Positions 26,292 through 36,366 of a stretch of 64,000 nucleotides of DNA are shown here, one piece after another; within the stretch, counting starts at the first letter, position 1; the number at the start of each line of letters is the position of its first letter. Origin of the DNA: Nocardia farcinica (lineage in GTDB: Bacteria > Actinomycetota > Actinomycetes > Mycobacteriales > Mycobacteriaceae). The stretch is taken from positions 124,001 to 188,000 of the forward strand of contig NZ_LN868939.1 in the NCBI RefSeq assembly GCF_001182745.1. Direction: 5' to 3'. The position numbers were made by a program, and so were the translations under genes. Under the pieces are notes generated by a model. It made no database searches, had not been told where the DNA came from, and worked only from the letters and a program-made list of their open reading frames with translations.

Positions 26292-26882
26292 GTGCCCTAC
26301 AGCCCATCACCCGCGCTGCAGAGATGGCGCACCGACCGTGCGGCCGCACTCGGCAGCCTCGTCGCCGTACACGCCAAGGTCGTGGACGGCCGACGCGGCC
26401 GCCAATACGCTACCGAACGCCTCAACCAGGCTCTGTTCATCGCACTCGCAAGCGAATTCCAGGGCTACTGCCGAGATTTGCACGACATCGCAGTCCTCGC
26501 CGCAACCGATGGGCTCGCCTCGTCGGGCGATCCACGACTGGTCTGGGCACGTTCCGCACTCATCCGCAACCGGAAGCTGAGCACCGGCAATGCAAGCCCC
26601 GGCGCCCTCGGCAACGATTTCAAGTTCTTCGGCATGGACTTCTGGCCCTCGGTGCAGGCGATGTATCCGGCCAAGACCAGCGACTGGGTCAAGTTTCTGA
26701 CCAAGATGAACGACACGCGCAATGCCATCGCCCACCGCGATGACACCAAGTTGGCGGCTGTCACGGACCCTCTCACCCTGCGTACCTTCAAGAGATGGCG
26801 GGCCACGCTCAATTCCCTCGCTTCTGGAATCGACCGGGTTGTAGAGGCATACTTGCAGGACACGATTGGTAAGAGCTGGTAG
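26292..26882 (+). CDS. HEPN-domain protein (RiboL-PSP-HEPN type)
   Basis: A 196-residue alpha-helical protein. It carries the HEPN motif R-N-x-x-x-H in TRNAIAHRDD (near residue 150) and the N-terminal segment RLNQALFIALASEFQGYCRD typical of RiboL-PSP-HEPN proteins. HEPN proteins are often metal-independent RNases in toxin or defence systems. GTG at 26292 has TATTCT six bases upstream (leaderless); an upstream ATG at 26259 is less likely. A small basic gene follows 14 bases later. It is absent from the conserved gene order, so probably acquired. Confidence 0.72.
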   Translation: MPYSPSPALQRWRTDRAAALGSLVAVHAKVVDGRRGRQYATERLNQALFIALASEFQGYCRDLHDIAVLAATDGLASSGDPRLVWARSALIRNRKLSTGNASPGALGNDFKFFGMDFWPSVQAMYPAKTSDWVKFLTKMNDTRNAIAHRDDTKLAAVTDPLTLRTFKRWRATLNSLASGIDRVVEAYLQDTIGKSW

Positions 26883-26896
26883 AGGAGGTGACCCCG

Positions 26897-27166
26897 ATGG
26901 CAACAGCCGAGCACAAGCGGGCACCCGCGCTCCTGAAGGCGAAGAAGGCGAAGAAGGCGAAGTCCCAGCCGGACCCTGCGAAGCCGCCGAAGGTGAAGAC
27001 GAGCCGCTTCAAGGTGGGTGACCGTGTGCGGTTCACCTACGGTCAGCGAGAGGTCGAGGGCGTGGTCACCAGTGCGTCCGGCGACCGAGTCCACGTCGAT
27101 ATGCACTTCTCCAGCGAGTCAGCGGTGCCCGGCCTGTTCCGCGAAGACGAGCTGCGAACCGCTTAG
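26897..27166 (+). CDS. Small Lys-rich protein with KOW/Tudor-like beta domain
   Basis: An 89-residue protein. Residues 1-35 are Lys/Ala/Pro rich with a KAKKAKKAK run. Residues 36-89 look like a small SH3-like barrel (FKVGDRVRFTYGQREVEGVV, then VHVDMHFSSES). AGGAGG precedes the ATG by 8 bases. It lies 14 bases after the HEPN gene, so they are probably cotranscribed. Nucleic-acid binding is suggested by the basic tail and fold type. It might serve as partner or antidote of the HEPN protein; that is inference only. Confidence 0.65.
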   Translation: MATAEHKRAPALLKAKKAKKAKSQPDPAKPPKVKTSRFKVGDRVRFTYGQREVEGVVTSASGDRVHVDMHFSSESAVPGLFREDELRTA

Positions 27167-27400
27167 CATCCGCCGGTGCGAGGCGGCTCCGGCACCGCCC
27201 CGGCCGAGTGTATGTGCCGGAGGTCGAAGGTGAGGGGCTGATGAGCAGGCGATCAGCTGCTAGCACGTCACGAAGGCGCCCACCGCGTCTACGCGGACGC
27301 ATCCGCTCGGCAGATGACCGACGGCATGTGCCCGGAGCGCAGATCAGCCCAAGGCACAAGCACTGGCTGCTCTGCGTCTTCGCAGCGTGCCCTCGGAAGT

Positions 27401-27733
27401 TCAGTCCTCAGGGCCGGCGACCAGGTATTCCTTCAGGAGGACAGCACCGGGCTCGAGAGCAGGGAACTCCAGGTCGACGGGACCGCTGAGGAACCGGATC
27501 TTGATGTAGGCATCAGGATCGACATCGGCGAAGGGGGCCAGGGAGAACCGCTGTTTGTTCCGGAACTTGTCGAGCAGTTCGATTTCGAGGTTGTCGCTGC
27601 CTTCCACCCCGTGCTTGCGGATGAGGGTGGCCAGGGTGGGGCGTTCGGGGACCCGGTCGAGCAACGGCTGGAAGTGCTGGACCGACTCCTCGTCACTCAC
27701 TTCGCCGATGATCTGAACTTTGGTAATCATCAT
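27401..27733 (-). CDS. Hypothetical protein, about 110 residues
   Basis: Starts at ATG 27733 or the next ATG at 27730, with GAGAGG just upstream; a longer frame to 27868 has no start support. It begins MMITKVQIIGEVSDEESVQ and has an acidic, mixed alpha/beta character without cysteines or membrane segments. No family was recognised. It lies convergently to the HEPN pair and upstream of an intramembrane protease gene. Codon use is somewhat less GC-biased than in neighbouring core genes, in keeping with an accessory patch. Confidence 0.6.
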   Translation of the reverse strand: MMITKVQIIGEVSDEESVQHFQPLLDRVPERPTLATLIRKHGVEGSDNLEIELLDKFRNKQRFSLAPFADVDPDAYIKIRFLSGPVDLEFPALEPGAVLLKEYLVAGPED

Positions 27734-27965
27734 CGAGCCTCTCATCAGTGTGCCTCGCACTACCCGTGACCGATCATCCGGTGGGTAGGAGCACCCCGCA
27801 TCACACCGCAGCTTGTTCTCATTCATGCTGTGGCCCCACATTTTTCGATTCTTCCCCCGGCACCGCACCCGGACTGGTTTGCAGATCGTCTGGCGTTGGA
27901 TCGGATGTACTCGACCACAGATCTGCGACCCCGTGCTGTCCCCCCGAGCACCAGCGACGGGTCGT

Positions 27966-28616
27966 TCACCTCCCGCGCCGCGCGCGCTTCCTGGCCGATG
28001 TGGTGATCACGGCGCCTGCTGTGTTCAGTGTCAGATGCACCAGGGTGGGGGCGACAGCGCCGGCCGTGCGGCGATACAGGGAGCCGAAGACCACGCCCGC
28101 CGCCGTTGTCGCGGCAATGGTCGGCAGGATCGGATCCCCCGCCGCACGGGCCGAGTGGATGTGCCAGAGGCCGAAGGTCAGTGGGCCGATCACGAGGGCG
28201 GGGCGGGGGCCGAGGGCGGTGGTGAGGAGGGGGTCGAGGGTGGCGCGGAAGATGAGTTCTTCGGGGAGGGCGGTGCCGAGGGGGATGTGGACGGTAATCC
28301 ATTCGGCGGTGCGGACTTCGGGGGTGCGGTCGGGGGCGGCGGCGAGGGCGGCGCGGGTGCGCGGGCAGGTCAGGGCGGCGGCGGAACCGGCGGCGACGAC
28401 GGCGCTGATGAGCAGGCCGGCGCGGAAGCCGCGGGGCGACAGCCAGTTCGGGCGGGCGCCCAACGCCGTGGCGTAGCCGAGGGCGAAGGTCAGGTGGGCG
28501 GCGGTGCGGCCGCGGATGCCGAGGCCGAGGGCGGGCAGGAGCCGGTTGTTCCAGGCGAGGGGAAGCAGCACGGCCGCAGCGGCTTTCGCGTGCCTGCCGG
28601 AACGCCGCACGCTCAC
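27966..28616 (-). CDS. CPBP-family intramembrane metalloprotease
   Basis: Membrane protein of 216 residues with several hydrophobic helices. The abortive-infection/CAAX protease motifs are present: PEELIFRATL (the EExxxR glutamates) near residue 125, FGLWHIHSA near 160, and VHLTLN near 200. Bacterial CPBP members cleave membrane substrates or act in bacteriocin immunity; the substrate here is unknown. GTG at 28616 overlaps the upstream hydrolase stop by 4 bases, so the two are translationally coupled. Confidence 0.85.
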   Translation of the reverse strand: MSVRRSGRHAKAAAAVLLPLAWNNRLLPALGLGIRGRTAAHLTFALGYATALGARPNWLSPRGFRAGLLISAVVAAGSAAALTCPRTRAALAAAPDRTPEVRTAEWITVHIPLGTALPEELIFRATLDPLLTTALGPRPALVIGPLTFGLWHIHSARAAGDPILPTIAATTAAGVVFGSLYRRTAGAVAPTLVHLTLNTAGAVITTSARKRARRGR

Positions 28617-30346
28617 TTCACCACTCGTTCGAACTCCTCGGCCGCCTCCAGTTGGAAGCGCACCTGTTCGGCGAGTTCCGGTGTCCAGCCGGGGGGTTGG
28701 GCGATGGCGGCCCAGGCGTCCAGGACCAGGCTGCCGTAGCGGTGGCCGTGGCCGTCGGCGACGCCCTGGGCGTTGGTGAGGTCGGCGGTCACCTGCCAGA
28801 ACGTCACGAACGGCGCCCAGCGCATCTGCGAGGACACATCCGAGCCGCGCGGCTCGGACAACCAGTCCGGGCGCGAGAAGATCAGGTCCGTCGACCACCA
28901 CACGATCGGGTCGGAGGCGTGCTGCAGGTAGGCGATGCGCGGCGAACGCCATTCCGGGCCGGGCACGGCCAGATCGGGTGGGTTGGCGGCGAACCGGACG
29001 ACGAGCCCGTCGGCGTACACGGGCAGCACCTCCGGCGATCCGGGGTCGCGGCGCGCCACGAACTGCTCCCACAGCCGGTTGGAGTTCGGTGGTCCGACCC
29101 AGAGCGCACCGTCGACCTTGGCGCGGAGGTCGGCCAGCCCGTCGAAGGCGGCCTCGGAGCCCTGCGAACCCAGGCTCTCGCCGTAGACGAACAGCTTGGG
29201 CCGCTGGTCCGGCGGCCGCTGCGACCAGTGTTCGTGTACGGCGTCGAAGAGCCGTTCGCCGGCCGCGGCCGCCTTGCCGCGGTCGGCGAGGAACGACAGC
29301 ACGCTGGGCAGATACGAGTACTGCGACGCGACGATCGCGGTGTCGCCGCCGAACATGTACTCGATCGCGCCCGCCGCCAGCGAATTGACCCACCCGGTCC
29401 CGGTCGTGGTCACCACGACGATCACCTGACGGTCGAACGCGCCGGTGCGTTCGAGTTCTCGCACCGCGAGTTCGGCCTGGTCCTCGCCGTCCTCGGCCGA
29501 CTCCAAGCCGACGTAGGCGCGGATCGGTTCACGCGCGGGCCTGCCGGTGACGGCGGCGATCCGGCTCGCCGTCGGCCCGTGCGAGACGAACCACCGGCCC
29601 TCGAACCCGAGGGTGTCCCAGGCGGCCAGCGATTCCGGGCTGCCGGACCGCTCGGGCTGCTGCGGCTGCACGGCGTTCGGGGAGGTGTGGTCGTTGCGGA
29701 CGCTGAACGCGGAGTTGGCGACCGCGAAGAAGGCACGGGAGGCGACCCCGTTGAAGATCGTCACCGCCGCTACCACCAGCACCAGCGCGCCGACCGCGGG
29801 TGCCAGTTCCCGCGGCACCCGCACCCAGCGGTTGAGCTGCCTGGCCAGGAACAGGATGATCTCGCGCACGGTCCGGTACCCGGCCACCACGAGCACGCCG
29901 ACGGCCAGGCTCAGCAGGCCGGTGCGCAGGTAGGCGGGGGTGGTGGTGCCTTCCATCCCCATCAGCGCGGTGATCTCGCGCTGCCAGCGCGCCGACTGCA
30001 CGAGCATCAGCGCAGCGGTCAGCGCGGCGGTGAGCAGCACGGCCGTCTTGACCGCGTAGCGCACCCAGGTGGGGGCGGGCGGCACTTTCAGCCGCGGCCG
30101 CACCCACAACCGGAACAGCCATTCGAGCAGGCAGCCGAGGCCGTAGCCGAGGGCGGCGTTGATACCGCTGATCAAGCCCTGGAACAGCCAGTCGCGTGGC
30201 ACCAGCGAGGGCGTCACCGACAGCGCGAAGAACACGGTGGCCACGACCAGGCCGACGTAGTTCAGATCGATGACGTCCTCGGTCCGGCGCACCACGACGA
30301 CGCCGCGCGCACGCAGCCTCGTCAGGGTGTCCGCCTTCTCGAGCAC
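28613..30346 (-). CDS. Membrane alpha/beta-hydrolase family protein (PF10081/PF15420)
   Basis: About 577 residues from a GTG at 30346. An N-terminal membrane region with about five helices (residues 25-200) is followed by a hydrolase domain facing out. The nucleophile elbow is GESLGSQG near residue 393; family parts include DTLGFEGRWFVSHGP near 235. A CATACT box six bases before the GTG suggests a weak leaderless start; in-frame starts at about 30367 and 30397 are alternatives. The substrate is unknown, but envelope lipids are plausible. Coupled to the downstream CPBP protease. Confidence 0.8.
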   Translation of the reverse strand: MLEKADTLTRLRARGVVVVRRTEDVIDLNYVGLVVATVFFALSVTPSLVPRDWLFQGLISGINAALGYGLGCLLEWLFRLWVRPRLKVPPAPTWVRYAVKTAVLLTAALTAALMLVQSARWQREITALMGMEGTTTPAYLRTGLLSLAVGVLVVAGYRTVREIILFLARQLNRWVRVPRELAPAVGALVLVVAAVTIFNGVASRAFFAVANSAFSVRNDHTSPNAVQPQQPERSGSPESLAAWDTLGFEGRWFVSHGPTASRIAAVTGRPAREPIRAYVGLESAEDGEDQAELAVRELERTGAFDRQVIVVVTTTGTGWVNSLAAGAIEYMFGGDTAIVASQYSYLPSVLSFLADRGKAAAAGERLFDAVHEHWSQRPPDQRPKLFVYGESLGSQGSEAAFDGLADLRAKVDGALWVGPPNSNRLWEQFVARRDPGSPEVLPVYADGLVVRFAANPPDLAVPGPEWRSPRIAYLQHASDPIVWWSTDLIFSRPDWLSEPRGSDVSSQMRWAPFVTFWQVTADLTNAQGVADGHGHRYGSLVLDAWAAIAQPPGWTPELAEQVRFQLEAAEEFERVVK

Positions 30347-30454
30347 CCGAACAGTATGCGCGGTCACAATCCCCGCCCGTCCGCCGTGGCATCGCACAGC
30401 GGGCGTGTGTCCGCTGTGAGAGAGGCCACTGCGGGGGCGGCGGCCCCCGCTCGC

Positions 30455-32749
30455 TCAGGCGGTTTCGGCGCCGAACAGCTTCGGCAGGGTGCCCTCGAAG
30501 GCCGCCCGCAGCTCGGTCAAAGGGATCGAGAAGTGCCCCTGGACCTCCAGCGCATCCGAGCCCTGGTCGACCACGCCGATGCGCACCCACGGCAGCTGCC
30601 TGGCCTCGCACATGCGGGTGAAGCGGGTCTCCTCCGAGCGCGGCACCGCCACCAGCACGCGGCCCGCCGACTCGGAGAACAGCGTGACGAACGGGTCGGC
30701 GTCCTCGGGCAGCAGGATGCGGCAGCCCGTCTCCCCCGCCAGCGCGGCCTCCACGACGGCCTGCGCCAGGCCGCCCTCGGACAGGTCGTGCGCGGCGCTG
30801 ATCATGCCGTCGCGCGAGCCGGCGGTGAGCACCTCGGCGAGCAACTGCTCGCGGGCGAAGTCGACCTTCGGGGGCACGCCGCCGAGGTGGTCGTGCACGA
30901 CCTGCGCCCAGATCGAGCCGCCGAACTCGTCGCGGGTGTCGCCGAGCAGGATCAGCGTCTCGCCGGGTTCGAGGCCGATGCCGGTGGGAATGCGGCGGTG
31001 CACGTCGTCGATCACGCCGAGCACACCGACCACGGGCGTCGGCAGGATGGCGTCCTGCCCGGTCTGGTTGTAGAAGCTGACGTTGCCGCCGGTCACCGGA
31101 ATGCCCAGGGCGACACAGCCGTCGGCGAGGCCGCGCACGGCCTGCTGGAACTGCCACATCACGCCCGGGTCCTCCGGGGAGCCGAAGTTCAGGCAGTTGG
31201 TGACGGCCTTGGGGGTGGCACCGGTGCTGGCGACATTGCGGAACGCCTCGGCCAGCGCCAGCTGCGCACCGGCGTAGGGGTCGAGCTTGGTGTAGCGGCC
31301 GGAGGCGTCGGTGGCCAGGGCGATCCCGCGGCCGGTCTGCTCGTCGATGCGGATGACCCCGGCGTCGGCGTCCTCGGCGAGGATGGTGTTGCCGCGCACG
31401 TAGCGGTCGTACTGCTCGGTGATCCACTTGCGGCTGCACAGCTGCGGGCTGGAGATCATCCGCAGCAGGGTCTCGCGCAGTTCGTCGGCGGTCGCCGGAC
31501 GGGGCAGCGTGTCGGGGGTGTCGGCGATCAGCGCGTCCTGGTAGTCGGGGCGCTGCACCGGACGCTCGTAGACCGGGCCCTCGTGTGCGACGGTGCGCGG
31601 CGGCACGTCCACCACGGTCTCGCCGTGCCAGGTGACCACGAGCCGGTCGCCGTCGGTGACCTCACCGATCACCGTGGCCAGCACGTCCCACTTGCGGCAG
31701 ACGGCCATGAACGCCTCGACGTTCTCCGGGGTGACCACCGCGCACATGCGCTCCTGCGACTCCGAGGACAGGATCTCGGCGGGGGTCATGTCGGCCGCGC
31801 GCAGCGGCACCTTGTCCAGCTCGATGCGCATGCCGCCGTCGCCCGCCGCGGCGAGTTCGGAGGTCGCGCAGGACAGCCCGGCGCCGCCGAGATCCTGGAT
31901 GCCGACCACCAGCTTGGCCGCGTAGAGCTCGAGACAGCACTCGATGAGCACCTTCTCGGTGAACGGATCGCCCACCTGGACGCTGGGCAGCTTCTTGCGG
32001 CCCGCGCCGGACTCGTCACCGGAGAAGGTGTCCGAGGCGAGCACCGACACGCCGCCGATGCCGTCGAGTCCGGTGCGCGCGCCGAACAGGATGATCTTGT
32101 TGCCGGTGCCCGAGGCGAACGCCAAGTGCAGGTCCTCGACCCGCATCACGCCCGCGCACAGCGCGTTGACCAGCGGGTTGCCCTGGTAGGAGGCGTCGAA
32201 CACGGTCTCGCCGCCCACGTTGGGCAGGCCGAGGGAGTTGCCGTAGCCGCCGATGCCGCGCACCACCCCGTCGACGACGCGGCGGGTGTCGGGGTGGTCG
32301 GCGGCGCCGAAGCGCAGCTGGTCCATCACCGCGACCGGGCGGGCGCCCATCGCCATGATGTCGCGCACGATGCCGCCGACGCCGGTGGCCGCACCCTGGT
32401 ACGGCTCCACGTAGGAGGGATGGTTGTGGCTTTCCACCTTGAAGGTGACCGCCCAGCCGTCGCCCACGTCGACCACGCCGGCGTTCTCGCCGATACCGGC
32501 GAGCATCGACTTGCGCATCTCCTCGGTGGTGGTCTCACCGAAGTAGCGCAGGTGCACCTTGGACGACTTGTAGGAGCAGTGCTCGCTCCACATCACCGAG
32601 TACATCGCCAGTTCGGCGTCGGTGGGCCTGCGGCCGAGGATCTCCTTGATGCGGGCGTACTCGTCGTCCTTGAGGCCCAGCTCTTTGTACGGTTGCGCCA
32701 CATCGGGGGTTGCTGCGGCTGCGCTGACGGTGTCGACCTGCGGAGTCAC
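30455..32749 (-). CDS. purL: Phosphoribosylformylglycinamidine synthase subunit PurL
   Basis: ATP-dependent subunit of FGAM synthase, step 4 of purine synthesis, working with PurQ and PurS. The 764 residues fit the small PurL type. Key parts are [18 protein letters not shown] near 53, the [20 protein letters not shown] segment near 100, and [14 protein letters not shown] near 660. GTG start at 32749 with a GAAAGGA site. purQ and purS lie about 5 kb upstream on the same strand. Confidence 0.96.
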   Translation of the reverse strand: MTPQVDTVSAAAATPDVAQPYKELGLKDDEYARIKEILGRRPTDAELAMYSVMWSEHCSYKSSKVHLRYFGETTTEEMRKSMLAGIGENAGVVDVGDGWAVTFKVESHNHPSYVEPYQGAATGVGGIVRDIMAMGARPVAVMDQLRFGAADHPDTRRVVDGVVRGIGGYGNSLGLPNVGGETVFDASYQGNPLVNALCAGVMRVEDLHLAFASGTGNKIILFGARTGLDGIGGVSVLASDTFSGDESGAGRKKLPSVQVGDPFTEKVLIECCLELYAAKLVVGIQDLGGAGLSCATSELAAAGDGGMRIELDKVPLRAADMTPAEILSSESQERMCAVVTPENVEAFMAVCRKWDVLATVIGEVTDGDRLVVTWHGETVVDVPPRTVAHEGPVYERPVQRPDYQDALIADTPDTLPRPATADELRETLLRMISSPQLCSRKWITEQYDRYVRGNTILAEDADAGVIRIDEQTGRGIALATDASGRYTKLDPYAGAQLALAEAFRNVASTGATPKAVTNCLNFGSPEDPGVMWQFQQAVRGLADGCVALGIPVTGGNVSFYNQTGQDAILPTPVVGVLGVIDDVHRRIPTGIGLEPGETLILLGDTRDEFGGSIWAQVVHDHLGGVPPKVDFAREQLLAEVLTAGSRDGMISAAHDLSEGGLAQAVVEAALAGETGCRILLPEDADPFVTLFSESAGRVLVAVPRSEETRFTRMCEARQLPWVRIGVVDQGSDALEVQGHFSIPLTELRAAFEGTLPKLFGAETA

Positions 32750-33053
32750 GGAGTACCAGGGTCCTTTCGGCCGGGCAAGGTGAAGCGACGAGCGTTGTCA
32801 CGGGGCGGCGGCGAGATGCCGGGCACCAGTCTACGGGGCACCGGCGGCGGCCCCGCAGGTGAGGGCGGGTGCCCGGGACGGGCGGGGCGACACCGCGACC
32901 GGGCGCACACCCGTGCGGGTCGCTGCATTGTTGCCCGGCCGTATGGACCGTCGCGGTCCGGCGAGGTCGGAGCCGGGATCACCGCCGCACGGCCGGGGTT
33001 GCGGGCCCGGGACCAGCCCCCGACCGCGGAAACGTACCGGATACTCTGTGCGG
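32750..33053. other. Divergent intergenic region purL / mannosyltransferase (304 bp)
   Basis: Holds the purL leader with its AAAGGA site and, at the other end, the leaderless promoter of the mannosyltransferase: TACTCT at 33042-33047 followed by 6 bases to GTG. Nothing else was recognised; open frames here are low-complexity. Confidence 0.5.
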
Positions 33054-34355
33054 GTGAGCGAACGATCGGGGGTGGCCGATTCGGCCGAGCAGCCTGTTGC
33101 CACGGAGACCACGCACCCCCGCGTCGCGGGGCCCGCGCCGGATTCGCCCGCGCGCACGCGCCTGCTGCTGGCCGCGCTGGCGTTGTTCGCCGTCTCGGCG
33201 CTCGTGTCGTTGCTGGCGCACTGGTGGCACGGGTTCATCGATCTGCAGGTCTATCGCAACGGCGCGCGGGTCTGGCTGGACGGTGGCGAGCTCTACGGCC
33301 CGATGCCGCCGGTCTACGGGATCGGTTTGCCGTTCACCTATCCCCCGCTGGCCGCGCTGTTCTTCGCTCCGCTGGCGCTGATGCCGCTGGTCCTGGCCGA
33401 GGTCGTGGTGCTGGCGACCTCGCTGGGCTGCCTCGGCCTCACGCTGTGGCTGGTGTTGGCGCGGCTGCGCCCCGGCCTCGACCCGCGCACCATGACGACG
33501 CTGGTGATCGCCGCGGTCGCGCTGGCGCTCTATCTCGAACCCGTGCGCCAGACCTTCGGTTTCGGCCAGATCAATCTGGTGCTGATGGCCGCGGTCGCGC
33601 TGGACTGCCTGGTGCGCAAGCCGTTCTGGCCGCGCGGGATGCTGATCGGCATCACCGTGTCCATCAAGCTCATCCCGGCCGGGTTCCTGCTGTATTTCCT
33701 GCTGCGCCGGGACTGGAAGGCAGCGGGCACCATGGTGGTCTCCGCGATCGGCGCGGTCGGGCTCGGATTCCTGCTGTTCCCTTCGGATTCGGCGGAGTAC
33801 TGGCTGCGCACCCTCGCCGACACCGGCCGCATCGGCCCGCCGTACTTCGCGGGCAACCAGTCGCTCAAGGGCCTGGCCTTCCGGCTCGGCGTCCCCGATT
33901 CGGTCGCGACGCTGATCTGGCTGGGACTCGCGGTGATCGCGGTGGCACTGGCGGCGCTGTGGATGCACCGGCTGATCGAGGCGGGCCAGTCCGTCGCCGC
34001 GCTGCTGGTGAACGCCGCCGCGATCCTGCTCGTCTCGCCGGTGTCCTGGTCGCACCACTGGATCTGGGTGGCTCCGGCGCTGCTGGTCGCGGTGGACGCG
34101 ATCCTGCGCAGGCGCGCGGGCAGGCGACCGGTGCGCCTGCTCACCGCGACCGTGGCCGCCCTCACCGTGCTGTACCTGATCGGCCCGCAGTGGCTGCTGC
34201 CGCACTCGAACGACCGGGAGCTGGACTGGGCCTGGTGGCAGCAGATCGTCGGCAGCGGCTACGTGCTCGTCACCTTCGCGGTGCTGGTGGTGGCGGCGCT
34301 GACCTATCGTCCCTACCCGTCCGGGGTCAGGAACGCCGCCAGCGCCGCGGCGTAG
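33054..34355 (+). CDS. GT87-family alpha-(1,2)-mannosyltransferase (DUF2029)
   Basis: Polyprenyl-phosphomannose-dependent membrane glycosyltransferase, 433 residues and about ten helices. In mycolate actinobacteria GT87 enzymes build PIM and lipomannan/lipoarabinomannan branches. The family opening [20 protein letters not shown] contains the catalytic-type aspartate; [11 protein letters not shown] and the [12 protein letters not shown] segment are also typical. GTG at 33054 is leaderless. The C-terminal 43 bases overlap the convergent aminopeptidase gene. The exact glycan target (PimE-like or other) cannot be told from sequence alone. Confidence 0.82.
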   Translation: MSERSGVADSAEQPVATETTHPRVAGPAPDSPARTRLLLAALALFAVSALVSLLAHWWHGFIDLQVYRNGARVWLDGGELYGPMPPVYGIGLPFTYPPLAALFFAPLALMPLVLAEVVVLATSLGCLGLTLWLVLARLRPGLDPRTMTTLVIAAVALALYLEPVRQTFGFGQINLVLMAAVALDCLVRKPFWPRGMLIGITVSIKLIPAGFLLYFLLRRDWKAAGTMVVSAIGAVGLGFLLFPSDSAEYWLRTLADTGRIGPPYFAGNQSLKGLAFRLGVPDSVATLIWLGLAVIAVALAALWMHRLIEAGQSVAALLVNAAAILLVSPVSWSHHWIWVAPALLVAVDAILRRRAGRRPVRLLTATVAALTVLYLIGPQWLLPHSNDRELDWAWWQQIVGSGYVLVTFAVLVVAALTYRPYPSGVRNAASAAA

Positions 34356-35602
34356 GCGCCCACGTCGGCCGCGCCCATCAACTCGCGGGCGGAGTGCATC
34401 GCCAGCTGCGGCGCGCCGACGTCCACGGTGGGCATCCCGGTGCGCGCGGCGGTCATCGGGCCGATCGTCGAGCCGCACGGCAGATCCGCGCGATGCACGT
34501 AGCGCTGCAACGGAACCCCGGCCTGCGCGCAGGCGAGGGCGAACGCGCCCGCGCCGGTGGCGTCGGTGGCGTAGCGCAGGTTCTGGTTCACCTTGAGCAC
34601 CGGCCCGCCGTTGACCTCGATGCGGTGCGCGGGCTCGTGCCGCTCCGGGTAGTTCGGGTGGGTCGCGTGCGCCATGTCGCCGGAGGCGCACACCGAACCG
34701 GCCAGCGCGGCCAGGTATTCGGCGCGGCCACCACCGCGGGCCAGCACGATGCGTTCCAGCACGGCGGGCAGCAGGTCGGATTGGGCTCCGCGGTCGGACT
34801 GGCTGCCGACCTCCTCGTGGTCGAACATGGCCAGCACCGGGATCGCCGTGCCCGGCTCGGCCACGGCGGCGAGGAAGGCGCGCAGGCCCGCGTAGCAGGT
34901 GCCCTGGTTGTCCAGCCGGGGTGCGCTCACCAGGTCGCGGTCGCGCCCGACCAGGCGGCTGGGCGCCAGGTCGTGGGTCATCAGCTCCCAGCCGAGCACG
35001 GCGTCCGGGTCCACCTCGGCGTATTCGGCGACGAAAGCCAGGAACGAGCGCGGTTTCTCGCCGACGCCCCAGACCGCGTTGACGTGCCGCTGCGGGTCCA
35101 GGCTCACGCCGCGGCGGTCCTCGGACAGGTGGATCGCCAGCTGCGGCACCCGCAGGATCGGGTCGTCGATGCGAACCAGCCGCGCCCGCACGCTGTTCCC
35201 TTCGCGCACGGTGAGCCGGCCGGACAGGCCGAGTTCCCGGTCCAGCCAGGAGTTCAGCCAGGCGCCACCGTAGGGTTCGAGCCCGACCACCTGCCAGCCG
35301 GCCGAGGCCAGATCGGGATGCTGCTTGACGCGCAGGTTCGGACTGTCGGTGTGCGCGCCGACCACCCGGAACGGCGCCGAGGGCGAGCCGTCCCGGTCGG
35401 CCCAGGCCACCAGGGAGCCGCCGCGCACGACGTAGTACCGGCCCGGCTCCCCGCCCGCCCAGGCGGCCGATTCCGACAGCCGGGTGAATCCGGCGGCCTC
35501 GAGTTCACCCGCGACGGTGTGGCAGACGTGGAACGGGGACGGCGAGTCGTCGACGAAGGCGCACAGGCCCGCGGCCGTGGCGTCGGTGGTGGCAACTGGC
35601 AT
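34313..35602 (-). CDS. M18-family aminopeptidase
   Basis: Zinc or cobalt aminopeptidase, 429 residues, similar to the protein called PepC (Rv0800) in mycobacteria. Metal-binding parts are [14 protein letters not shown] near 80, [18 protein letters not shown] near 255, and the [14 protein letters not shown] histidines near 310. It trims N-terminal residues from peptides in the cytoplasm. ATG at 35602 has TAGGAT six bases upstream (leaderless). The 3' end overlaps the mannosyltransferase gene by 43 bases. Confidence 0.92.
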   Translation of the reverse strand: MPVATTDATAAGLCAFVDDSPSPFHVCHTVAGELEAAGFTRLSESAAWAGGEPGRYYVVRGGSLVAWADRDGSPSAPFRVVGAHTDSPNLRVKQHPDLASAGWQVVGLEPYGGAWLNSWLDRELGLSGRLTVREGNSVRARLVRIDDPILRVPQLAIHLSEDRRGVSLDPQRHVNAVWGVGEKPRSFLAFVAEYAEVDPDAVLGWELMTHDLAPSRLVGRDRDLVSAPRLDNQGTCYAGLRAFLAAVAEPGTAIPVLAMFDHEEVGSQSDRGAQSDLLPAVLERIVLARGGGRAEYLAALAGSVCASGDMAHATHPNYPERHEPAHRIEVNGGPVLKVNQNLRYATDATGAGAFALACAQAGVPLQRYVHRADLPCGSTIGPMTAARTGMPTVDVGAPQLAMHSARELMGAADVGAYAAALAAFLTPDG

Positions 35603-35888
35603 ACGCCGATCCTAGGCAACGCGCCGCGGGCCGGTCGCGGCACCGATTCTCCGCGTCGGCATATTTCGTTCCCAGGCACTCACCCGACCGGCACTCGCCG
35701 GACAATGGCACCCACCGGACAATTCGGACGCCGAATGTCGTTATCCGCCAACGCGTGTGCGGACGAGAATGCGGGGGGGCGCGATCGCACCGCCGCAGCG
35801 CGCTATTCGTGAGCACACTGCCCGATCACACAACGATAACGTGGATTACGTTTCGCCTCTTGCGCATTCGCGCGCTCGACGGCGTCGG

Positions 35889-36314
35889 CTACTGCTCGGC
35901 GACGGCGTCGAGCAGGCGCAGCAACTCGGCGTAGCGGCGCGCACCCAACTTCGCGCGCAGCGCCTGCTCGGCCTGTTCCTCGTCGGCGCGGACCGCGGCG
36001 ACCAGCTCGGCGCCGCGCTTGCTCAGGCCGATCAGAATGCGGCGCCGGTCCTCCTCGGCGGCGACGCGGAAAATGAGGCTCCGTTCGGCCAGGTAGTCGG
36101 CGTGCCGGGTGGCCGACGAGGGCGCGAGCTGCGACCGGGCGGCGAGTTCGCTCATCGTGATGCCCGCCTCGGCGGACAGATTGCACAGCATCGACCACTG
36201 GTCCGCCGTGAGCTGCCGGGCGCACAGCGCCGCGTCCAGATGCCGCAGCCACCGGCGTTCCGCGGCCCGCAGCGCGCCATGCAGCGTCGCATGGCCGCCT
36301 ACAATGGTGGTCAT
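35889..36314 (-). CDS. MarR-family transcriptional regulator
   Basis: A 141-residue winged-helix regulator. The DNA-binding region contains LTADQWSMLCNLSAEAGITM, SELAARSQLAPSSATRHADY, and the wing EEDRRRILIGLSKRG. It starts at ATG 36314 with GGGGAAAA upstream. It is divergent from the ligand-binding protein gene with only 52 bases between the starts, and an imperfect palindrome lies in that gap. It probably controls itself and its neighbour. The ligand is unknown. Confidence 0.88.
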   Translation of the reverse strand: MTTIVGGHATLHGALRAAERRWLRHLDAALCARQLTADQWSMLCNLSAEAGITMSELAARSQLAPSSATRHADYLAERSLIFRVAAEEDRRRILIGLSKRGAELVAAVRADEEQAEQALRAKLGARRYAELLRLLDAVAEQ

Positions 36315-36337
36315 CGGTTTTCCCCGCCTGCCAAGAA

Positions 36338-36353
36338 TTTCGCTCGAACGAGA
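36338..36353. promoter_or_regulatory. Imperfect palindrome between marR-type and amiC-like genes
   Basis: TTTCGCTCGAACGAGA is centred on TCGA with 6 of 8 base pairs symmetric. It lies in the 52-bp gap between divergent starts, the usual place for a MarR operator. Seen by eye; binding is inferred. Confidence 0.4.
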
Positions 36354-36366
36354 AGAAGAGTACCGA

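Noticed and set aside
27208-27489. Plus-strand frame of about 93 codons between the small basic gene and the minus-strand hypothetical gene
   Set aside because: Arg-rich without recognisable features and overlapping the better-supported opposite gene.
28652-35812. Very long open frame on the plus strand
   Set aside because: It lies antisense to the hydrolase, purL and other clear genes and reads as low-complexity His/Gly/Arg/Asp sequence, the usual shadow of high-GC codon bias.
35838-35852. AACGT-GGATT-ACGTT inverted repeat downstream of the MarR gene
   Set aside because: Arms of only 5 bases and not placed before any gene start; could easily be chance.
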